Shown here piece after piece: positions 50,201 through 62,200 of a DNA stretch of 64,000 nt. Below the pieces are notes generated by a model. The model worked only from the letters and a program-made list of their open reading frames with translations. It did not search any database and was not told the DNA's origin. The stretch's first letter is position 1; every line of letters begins with the position of its first letter. The stretch is from Metopolophium dirhodum. Lineage: Eukaryota; Arthropoda; Insecta; Hemiptera; Aphididae. The stretch is taken from contig NC_083562.1 in the NCBI RefSeq assembly GCF_019925205.1, positions 16,616,001-16,680,000 of the forward strand, written 5' to 3'. The translations under genes were made by a program, and so were the position numbers.

Positions 50201-53200
50201 GTCGGTTTAATGTTAAATGTTTGTATATGCGAGTTTTGAAATTACTAGTTTCATTATAAAGCTCATTAATCATGAGGAAAAATATCTCGATGTTTGGCGT
50301 TAAAAAGTGACAATATAAGCATTGTTAATTTATCAGTCTTTTATATAAAATATAAATTCAGTTTTTTGTCATCTGTAAAAATAAAATAGCCAGTGACAAG
50401 TCTGAAAATATTTCTCAACCAGAGTGTTTTTTTATGTAAAAATTCTTATTGAAAGTGATGCTATTCTCATCATAATAATTATTCAACAATCAACTGTGAG
50501 AGAAAAGTCTAAAGTAATAAGTTATATTATTAAGATAAAAAAACCATTCAATCAAAATTATATTCATCTACATTTGTGGCATCATTGACGGCAGTAGGGA
50601 CTGCTTGTGCATTATATATCCAATCAAATGTCATTAATTCAATCCATATCTTAAGGTCATGAAACATATTGTTATGTGCAGGTTAGGTCAGTTTCAAAAC
50701 TGTACGGCAAAACAACGAATAAAATAAAAATATTAGCATTTAAATTTTCCATAAAAAGTGTATTGCGTATTATGTATTGCAGTATAGTAGCTAGTAAACA
50801 TTTTGTTAGAGAAAATATTGTATGATTATTTAAAAAATAATACCTATGCAGTGTTAAAATAATCTTACATGAAAACCTAACACTCTAAAATCTATAAGTC
50901 TTATACTCAACCATAATACCACATAGGTAAGTAATTTTATTTAACTATACATCATGTTTAAAGTTGATTCTATACTTTTGACAAAATAATACATTCATAC
51001 ATAAATATTCTAGTTCTGATATTTATCATAATATTATGCTGAAAATGACGTGTAAAGATTCGTATTTTATTCCTTTTTCAAGCCGATACCTTTTCACGTA
51101 AATAATATTTAAAGAATTCCATTGTACAAACGCAATCTGTTTGGCCATTTTTTCGTGACAACAGTTATCTCAATCCGTAAAACTCTTTTTCAACTTTGTA
51201 ACTTATCCAATATCTATCCATTACATACAAATAATATCTACCAAAATACCAACGTTCGGTAATACGCTTTGCTAAATATCATAAAACGTTTGCAAATAAC
51301 CTACATGTTGAACAATTCCAAGATTTGCAGTGTTAATTATTCAAATAATTAATTAGCCGTTCTCGTATAATAATAGTACAAAACACATTTTGTGTTTAGA
51401 ATTTTGAATTGTTAATAATATGTTCTACAGAAAAATACTAATTTATTTATTTTAAAGTTCAAACATATTGATGTGGAACTTGAATCCTGAATATTATTTA
51501 AAATGTATCCATTTGGTATATTACACAATTCCGACATAAGTGACACGAGACCACTGATTTTTGAACAAAACGTGTTCTTAAAATGAACATGTTTATAATT
51601 TAAAATATAAATAAATATTTAAATATTATTATATTATTGTATGTATTATGTTACACTAAACATGCAATAACAATATTTGTGGTGTTTCCGCCAAATAAAT
51701 TTAATTTAAAAACCATTTTTTAACATATTTGATTATTATATTGTGTCAATAAAAACTTACGTAATTCATAGCTAAATCTGGATGATTTGTCTGTATACCA
51801 TCGTCAAGTATGGACACAACTACTCCTTTTCCTGTGTATCCTTTTTGCCAGGCTGGTCCTATATTCATATCAAATCCTCCTTTGGCGCCTCCATTCTATA
51901 TATATTTATAAAAATATGTATAAATATATATTTATAGAAAATGTATAAATATATTATGTATGATTGTGTATATAGTGAAATAACATTTTAAACTTATATT
52001 CGCTTGCAAGTTTATGTATTTATGTCAAACATAAAGCTTTAGTAATCATTCTGGACCAACTGGACAAGTGATTCATTTCCCTATGTGGCAATAATTTTGA
52101 ACCCCGTATTAGCGACAGTTGTAATGTCATCGGTTCTCGTAGAGCCATAAATATAGCGTGTAGCCGGATTTCGCAATAACAATAAAAGGCAACATTATAA
52201 TATAGTGTTGTAAAATATACGCGAATTACGTATTCCCTTAATTATTATTATTAGTACACGTGAAATTACCAACAATTCATACATAATATTATCGTCTATT
52301 TCAGTACCTAGTACATTATTTTTATAAATTCACCAAATTATTGGCTAATAAAACAATAAAGAATGATGAGGATGTAGGTAATAACAATTTACATTCAGCT
52401 GGCACGAAAAACAATTCATTATATTATAAGCTTTTATTATGATAATCATAAGAATTTTATTGTCATAAAAATGTAAAACTATAGAGCATAGTATAAATAT
52501 TAATTAATTATTATTTTCAATATAAAATACAATAAATATGTATCATTATTGTTACGACGATTTTATTAAATAAAACCAATTCTAATAATCATAATTTGAG
52601 AACAAAAAGGAAATTTAATAAAATCCTCAAATGTTTAAAAAAAAAAAGAAAAATATTCAAAAGACAATATTATAAATTGAAAAACTATTTACATTATTAC
52701 AAAAGATCAAATTATTTTATTTTAAGAAATTAATAAATAGAAAATATTTTTATGAAATTAGGATTTATATATTACTAATAAACTAAATTACTATTAAAAA
52801 GTTAGTATCATAACATTTTAAACTTAAAATAAATTGAATTACTCGAAAAAAGTATTTGTATTATTTTGTATGAAAAAAATCTACAAAAATAATACTTTTA
52901 TCATTATTTTTGAGAAACTCTTGTTTGTATAATTCGTAAATCCTGAATTAACACTTTTTAGATAATAGCCAAAGACAAATATCCACTTTTGTAGAAGTTT
53001 GCAGGGTTATTGCATAAAATTAATTCATTAGTGTAATTTTATGCAATTATCAATCACTGGTGTTTGACTAACATTCTGTTTGGAGAGTTATAAAATACAT
53101 CATACACTCAATATAAGTACCTAATTATTTACAAAATTATAATTGGAACGACTCCATAGATAAACAGTTCTCTTGTCTTATTTTGTAACTTATAAACTAT

Positions 53201-56200
53201 AACCTAAAATATATAAATTTCATTCAAAACTTACATGCAAATATTAATTTTAATTAAAAATAATAAAACTATGATTTGTTCAATTATAACCCTGCCCCTT
53301 CACTTCTAAAAAATATGTACAAACAAAAATGATAACATAGTAAAATAATATTTTGAATAATTATAATCAATAAAAGTGATTAATTGGATTATTTACTAAA
53401 TTATAATGTGTATATAATTATTAGTATTTTATATAACCATATTTGATTGTATCAAAATTAATTAAAGTTTAATGGAAATACAAAACATTTCCTGTCTAGT
53501 TACACAGGGTGATTCACCAACCATTTTCGCTCCATGTTTTCTTCAATAATACAACAAAATCTTTTATTTTAATTTTTTAAATTATACTTAATGGTCATAT
53601 TTTTAAATTTTTTAAATTATATTTTCTACTTAAATAGTATCCTGTAAAAAACCAAATTTCTGTTTTTCAAATTAAAAATTCCCTTCTCTACTACTATTTA
53701 TTTAGTTTTTGATAGTCTTTCTGAAAATGTTGATGAATCAAAATGAAAATTCGAACTAGTAGTTTTTGAGTTGTTTAACATTATATACTAAGAATAATAG
53801 ATCCATGATAATGCAATTTTGGAATAATTTGTGAATAACTCTGTAACTATCCTTGAACAAAACGTATGATACAAGAATTGAGCGAGTAAAAAATTTCTGA
53901 ATGTGTTTGGTTGAATATGATTGCAATTTTAAATCATTGTAAATAAAGAAAAACTCCTAAAACTATATTTCCCCAAAAAACATTACCAATATTTTGAATT
54001 GCATACATGCAATGTAACTTTTGACGTTTTTATAGGTCTTCAGAAGTTAAAAAAAAATGTCATTAAAATCTTAAATAAAAAAGCACCATACTTTAATAAA
54101 TTTTTTCAAAAATACAATGAGCCGTGCCCATATAAAATTATAATTTTTTAAATAATAAAATATATCATGTTTAAATATTATATATTGTTTTGTATAAGGT
54201 AATACATGTTATAGTTAAATTGGTAGGCATTATTATAGTAATACTAATAAGCAGTTAGGTACTAATCACATGAATACCTTTTTTTTTATCTAGAAAATAA
54301 ATTCATTAGAACAATTCAACAAAAAAAGGTGATAAATTAAATCATTTGATGTTTTTTAAAATAACTTTTTCAAATTGAAATATCAGGATGTTATTAAGTG
54401 CAAATTATTTATTGGAAAAAAGTGGTATATAAATATGTAAAATATTCATTTTTGGTGCCAAACAATCAAGGCAGTTAGCCAAATTTAACTCGTTTTTTTT
54501 TTTTAATAATATTTGTGTTTTTATATAGTTAAAATGATATTCTAATAAATAAGAGAGAGAAGGATAATATATTAAACTGTTACACCTATTTTGTTTTATA
54601 AAATCAAACGTAAAATGAACAATCATGTTATATTCAATTTAGGCTGAACCTTTTTAATTGCCATATAAAATATCAGTATGACTTTCATTCGTACCTAAAA
54701 TTAGTACATTTTAAACTTTTTTTTTAAATATATTTTATGAACACGTTAAACTTTTTATGAAGACTATTTATAATACAAATGCGACAACCGTTTTACAAAC
54801 CATTCCAACGTTAAAAATTAAAAATTACTATTTTACCTTTTATATATCAGCAAATTAGATTTCTCAGTAATCCGTCAATTTTATATAGGTACTGAAACGT
54901 TCAGTATAATTTATTTATTAATAGTTATAATAACATATTAAGCAATTAATTATACGATTAAATTGATAAAGTAAACTGCCAAGTTTACTGTTTAGATAAA
55001 TAAACCGTTCTGTTTATATTTCAGTAGTTTCTGTCGATCGATTGGTTAGGTAAAAATAGTTTTAAATATTACTTATTACCGAAAGATATAAAATTAGATA
55101 AATGTTTTAAAACTAATAAGAAATACATAAACATATTTAAAACTGTTACATAAATAAAATTTAACCAAGAATTATAATTGATTAATTTTAAGTCCAATAT
55201 TTTACAAATCAATAGTGAACCGGCGACATTCATTCTAAGCGTTATATTTTAAATTTTTCCGTGTACTTATTTCTAGACAGGAATTAATGTTCCACAAATT
55301 TTAAACATTCTCTTTTCCAAATTATTAGGATAATAAGCATTGTTTTTACTTTGAAGCTTTAAATTATTTATAAATTGTTACACTTTTTCCACCAAGCTCA
55401 GGAAAAATCTATAGATAAGCGTTATGGAAATAAACACGTTTAAGTGACTTTAGAATTAACCGAGATTGATTCAAAATGGTTTTTAGAATGTAATAATTTA
55501 TCATTAATTTCAAATTTAATTCCACAACAAAAAATCTCATTCCATGAGTAGATAAATGGGGTAGTGCCAACCCAACGCATGCCATACCAGAATATTTTAT
55601 TAACTATTGTTTTTTTTTTGTATACTCAAACATATTTATGAAATGTATGTATATGGTTGTTTTTTTAGTTTAAATATATATATGGGTACACAAAGAGAAA
55701 TGACAGCCAGTGGCGAACACTTGGGAAGGGTTAAGGTTAAGGGGTGACAACCTCTCCCAAAATAAGACAACCGCCATCATCCACCACCCCGAAATGTCTT
55801 TCATTATGATAAATTAAAACGGATTTATACAAAATTCCACTTTTCTCTAGTAGTATGTAATTTCGGGAAAATTATTATTAGCACATCTCCATCCAGTAAA
55901 AAAATCCAGTGACGCTACTGATCGAAAACACTGCTGGTGTGTCAACTTATTTTGTACATGCATTAAAAGTAGAGTTCTATTATTATAAATTTGAGTGTAA
56001 TAATAAATCATATAATTTGAAAATACGGTTCTTAGAAGCTACTGTGACATATGATTGAGATGACAAAAAAATAACAAAAAAAAATTATAATAATATTTGT
56101 TCATTTTTCTCTGTAAATTATGTAAATATATTATTACTATGCATTTTAACGACGGAAATTTGGTATAGTTGTATGATGTGTATTCAAAGTTTAGGTTTAA

Positions 56201-59200
56201 TATTTTGTATAAAACTTCATACTTAAGAAAAAAATCTTGTATTTACATTTTATTCAGTTTTGTAAACAAGATGTAAATGGAATAAATATATGCAGTTAGG
56301 ATATAATTAAAAATGTATATTATTAAATGTTCAAAGTTTCTTTTGAGTTAATTTTTCCAAAGATTTAATAGATATCTGTATAGAATCAAATCAAAATAGA
56401 TATGGTTCAATTTCAATATTAAAATAAATCAATCTCGATGGAAAATTTTACTTTTCTGTTTGTGGAAAAGTTATTAGCATATTAGAGTATACCCAAAAGA
56501 TAATATTTCAAACGTCCAACCGTCACAGTCAAAGATTCATGAATTATATTATACTCAAATCATCTTAAAATTGATTTATTTTTGATTCAACTTTATTTGA
56601 ATATAAATATTCCATTTTTATTATTTTTTCATAATTTTGTTTATAAAATTCGATGCCGTGAACTTGTACTTGATATCACAGGATATTCATATTCAGTACA
56701 ATGATAATTATTAGAAAAAACCATACATTTTTTCAAAACAATATATTTTTTTTATTAAACACAAGGTACAATATAATTATCTGAAAAATTTTCTGATAAA
56801 TAATAATTCATAGTTGAACGTTTAAGTATAACATTATGATATTCTATATGACATAACATTGCTACTACCTAACCACTATTACTTAATTCTAAAATCCTAC
56901 CTAGATGACTGTGTCTAACATAATATGTGTATTTTATCTAAATAGTGCTTGTTACGATTTAAAATTGTTGACGTCCCTTTCGTAACTAAATTATTATTAA
57001 AACACAACTCCACATACTTTCGAAAAGTTATGGCAGGACGTTTCAAAATGGCTGTTACCAAGTATTTGACGTTTTGAATTTGTTGAACATACCTACCTAT
57101 TTATTTCGTAGTTCTCTGCTTCAAGGACTTTATGACAAGCTAATTATTATCATAATGTAAAATAATTAACTCTTGCATAACATAACAAATGAAAATTATG
57201 TTTTTTTTGTAAACTCTATTATTTTCAGTTTTTAAAATGTGTTCTAGAATGCAACATTGGTATAGGTATTTATAATTCATGTTACAATCGATTAATTAAT
57301 GACTCCTAATAGTGGTAATTCAATTTTATTGATTATATTTTGTTATTATTAACTATATTAAATCACACTACGATACGCTTTTTTAACCTAATTCTTACAA
57401 AAATATTATTTTGTAGCAAAAGTTACCAGATTCAACGATTTGTAATGTATCCTTATCTCATTGTTTAACTGTTATGATTAATGAACAGATGTTTAAATCG
57501 ACTCTCACCTAAATATTGTATTGCAATATGATTTTTAATATAGCTACTTTCACTTAATAGTTGAGTTTAGTTTCTTACTAATATGCTTCTATAATACATC
57601 ATTACTCTTTCGATAATTGGTTTTATTTCATATCCGTATTTTCATGTCAATTGTTTTTATATATCTTCAATAAAATAATCAACCCAAAACATTTTACTAG
57701 TGAATTAATGATTAATAATTAAAATAGATCGACACACTGCATTTTATTTTATGAGTGCATGCATATTAATATGACTACCTACTGTAAATTCAGTAATACA
57801 TTATGTTTACTTAAAGAGTCATCGTACATTCATATATTAATATGGGTTTATAACAACATTACACGCGTTATAACTACTACTTTAGTTTGCAAATATTAGT
57901 AACATAAATTCAGATATCTTTATTAAACTGAAATTATTCACAAGAATAAAATTCAACAACATATTTGAACAGTCTCTGACATTTCGTATATTTGATGTAT
58001 AATATTATGTTCATAATTTACTTAACCAATGCATTTGTATTCTAAAAAAGCATATTACAAATAATTTATGATAACAATGAAAGTCTTATAAATACGACAT
58101 ATAAATGTAATTTAAAATATTAATACATCATTATTCGTTAATTGTTATATACTTGTAAAAATATTTTTAAGGAATTTAGGAGAATTTATGAAAAATTGTT
58201 TTTGTATTCCGTGAAAAATAAACATATATTTAATTTTTTTATTAAATTATAACACTTTAAACGCAGATATAAAAATTAAATATCTCTTAGTAGGTAATAA
58301 ATAACTTTCTTTGTGATCACAATGTGTTAAAAATGTGTGAGTGTTCTTTTTTCGCTTATATCAAATTGCGATCAAATGAAAAGTGCTCGTGAAGTATTTA
58401 TATTGCCATAGTGAAATTTGAGTTTTCTCACGAACATCCAGTATATTCGTCCAAACAAAAAGAAAAATGTTATAGATGCATTCAATTTATTGACCTCATT
58501 TTATACTTATTTCTAGAGAGAGAAGAGAAGTACAAAAATCATTAAACAAGTGTCCTATATTTATTTCTATGCCAAAATAAATAATTATATTAATTTAAAA
58601 TACAGTTAAAACGAATTAATTTAAACCTCAATACAGAACCAGTTGACAAATGTTAAGCTGGAATAAAAGTAATAGGTAATAAGGTAAACAATGTATTGTA
58701 ATAAATGTTCATCTGTTAGCATTTTATAATTTATTATAAGTTATAATATTAATCGGCTATATATTATGTTTATTTTGTAATTTATTTATAATTAGCTATA
58801 TGCCCTATATATTATTAACCCATATATGATTAATGACTATTATTCTCTGTATAATGTAATGTTTAATAAGACTAGTAGTAGTAATAACTACTCGATTGAA
58901 TTTGAATTTTTATTTTAGATATGACCTAAAAAAAAATTATTCCAATTTACAACAATAAGGGTATATTTTTATTTGAAAAAAAAAGAAGTGTGGATCGCTA
59001 CCTTACACCAGGTAAAAAAATGTGAATATTTTAAAAATAAAATCAGGATTTTGAAAAATTTAAAAATTGTAAATCAAGAATAAAATAGAAGTACCTCATC
59101 ATTATATTATATGGAGAATTACTAAGAAATATGGCATATTATACTGATAGGCCTAATATGATAGTGTACTAATATTTATGTGTATGATTTTCTATGCAGA

Positions 59201-62200
59201 AGAGGTATAAGGTAGGTAACATTTTAATACTGGATGAATCGTATATTCAAATTCTGAAATGTATTCTTTTTACGATGTTGGTTTTACTGTGCTATATCAT
59301 ATAAAAATGCTTACGTTGTAAATTATAGGCTCACAAATAAAATAGAAATTGTAAATTGCGAATCATGGAATGTTTTAGACATTCATTCAGTGATCAGTAT
59401 GCTGCTCCATTCATCTCCCATTTCAATTGAATGGCATACTCAAATGATGTGCAATCAATGAATAATATACAGGAATACCTTATGTAATAGGAATCCCTTA
59501 TTATTTAAATTTAATGTTATTTGCTTGGTTATCGTTTGTCTTAAATTTTAACATAAAATGGAGAAATTGGAATAAACATTTTTTAAAGCTGTTAATATGA
59601 CAAAAACTAACACTACATTTATTTTATTTTCTGATTATTATATTTAGAAATGTATGCTGATGTCGATTGTTCAACATATTTTCATTGCTTATTAGAGTGA
59701 AAAAAATTAAATTAAAATATATGTCATATAACCAACTAGCGATTAATGTTTTGGATTACTGGAGACAATGTACCATGTAATAATATTAGTTATTCGAGTA
59801 AATTTATTTTCCAATAATTATAATACATTTCTAGTTTTAACATGGATTTTATTCTTATTAAAACTCTTAAATATAATAAATAAATTTACTTTTTATATTT
59901 TATACATGTATGTGTACATTTAATAACCAAACTAAAATAATAGTAGTATTTTTAAATTTTTGTTTACTGTGTAAATAGTTTAATGCCAAAAAAGATTTTA
60001 CTTACAAGATATAATATTAGGAACATAATGATTCCTATAATAATATTTAATTGTGAAAGTATTAATTTAATATATATACCTATTAAATATTTATTAAAAT
60101 ACAATTTAAATATTTTAAATATTTAGTTATCTATATTATAATCTCTCTCAGATTTGTAAATAAATCTTTATCTACTAAATGTTAACTAATAAAACTAAAT
60201 TTTATTGTACAAAACGCTATAATAATATTATGTAACATTTAATTTATCCCAAAATATTTACAAATACTGAATACTGGTACAACAATAATGTTCATTTTTA
60301 AAATTGTTTGATTTTCATCGTTATATTTATACATTAAAATCTGATATTTAATCACATGAACAAAGATTACATATTATAATATTGTATATACCTACCTGAT
60401 AATATTATCTCTCGGACATTTATTTTACATGAATAGATTAAAATATTTTTAACTTAACAATTATTGTGTTCAGATAAATAAACAGATATCAAATAAATAT
60501 TTTTAAATAACCAACAAAATAATTTAATAATAAGTTTACTAATAATACTAATTTATTATTAGCAAAGTATTATTTTGTAACACGGCGATATGGATATGCA
60601 ATATTGATACACAAATTACTAGATTTATCATTTATGGTTAACATAGTATTTAATTTACCTAAGTGTGTTATCTAGAGGTAAGTCAAACTACTCGATGTTC
60701 GATAAATCGAAAACTGGCCATAGGTGTTCGGTTCGAACTCTAATTTTGAACCAAGTTTCAAAATACCGATCCAAACCAAATTTGAACAAAAGTACTAAAT
60801 TCTATAATAATCAGAATTTAAAAATAGTTTTTTCAATCAACAAAATCGAACACTTCAAACGTTTCAAACAAAAATGTTTCAGGTTTTTATTTTGAAAATT
60901 GTATTTTTTTTATTTTATTGACGAAAAATACACCCGTATATTATAATTGAATACACTCGACATTTAAATCAAATTGTTGCTATTAAACAAAATGTTTGGT
61001 ATGGGTTCGGTCAAATGTTGAACGGAATGTTCAACGTCACACAGAGTTATTCAATTTGTGTTCGGTTCAACATACAATTAAAAAGTTTGGTAGGAGTTCG
61101 GATTGACATATGACTAAAATGTTCAGTTCAAGTTCAGTTTAAGACTATATTTTTGAATTCAACCAACATAACACAAGCATGTTATCACTTATCATTTGTC
61201 AATACCAATTTACCTATAAATAGAATATAGTATTTTATTATAGAAACATTTTGTATATCAATACACTGATAAAAATGAGAAATAAAGAACTTTCACTATA
61301 ATTTGAGTAAATGAGATTAGCTAACTACTTATTGCCTACTGAACTTAAATAATCCTGCAACAAGAAGCATAACAAATTAAAATAAATCTGCCTTTAAGTA
61401 TTTATTACTATATTTACTAGTTGACCAAACAAAAGTTTCTTTTATTGTTTCTATTTTATAAACTTTTATTCCAGCAATAGTATAACGTCATGTAAGTTAA
61501 CAAAAATAAATGGTTACTTATTTAGTATAGGTATTTATTCCAATATCAGCTAATATTTAAATAATTTATATTAAACCATCCCTTTATTAAATTATCTGTC
61601 ATAATTTTAAATGTAGATCTATACCCACTATATATTAATGCTAATCTGTGTTTGTAGCTTGTAAGCATTATTCCTACCAGTTATAATATACTTAATACAT
61701 ATAACTATTTTATTGAGCTTATAATTAGCTTAAAAAAATATATTTATAAACTTTTACATTTATATACACAATTGAATAAATTGAAAATAATATTTTTTTT
61801 TTTTAACATTTATTAGATTATATACGATCTGTAATATAATATTTACAATGAGCATATGTGCTGAATTTATTTACATGGCTTTTGAATGCGGGAGGTGAGT
61901 AGCTACCCAGCAGTAACACTCGACGAAAATAATATGATTTTAAATAATTGAAAAATCATGTACCTATACCTATAATATAAAGACCTAGAAAATAAATACC
62001 TAGAATATAAATTGTGGAACAAAGAGATATGGCACATTATTTTATATTATTCTTATATAAGTAACACCTAATACATTCAATAAAATTTAACATTTTATCA
62101 GACCACAAAAATATATTGGTAGGCATCTACGTTATTTAAAAATTGATTGTAACACATTTTAAAACTAAAAGTAAGCATCAAAAGTAACATTATAAAAAGA

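Larger units (their letters stand above)
33405..51760 (-). other. 18.4-kb furin-like intron
   Basis: This intron separates the catalytic Asp and His exons. It contains the MITE at 36195..36453, the nested elements near 41.2-41.7 kb, a repeat remnant near 42.9-43.5 kb and two G+C-richer islands (46.9-47.3 and 48.2-48.5 kb). No internal coding exon is recognised. Confidence 0.85.
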
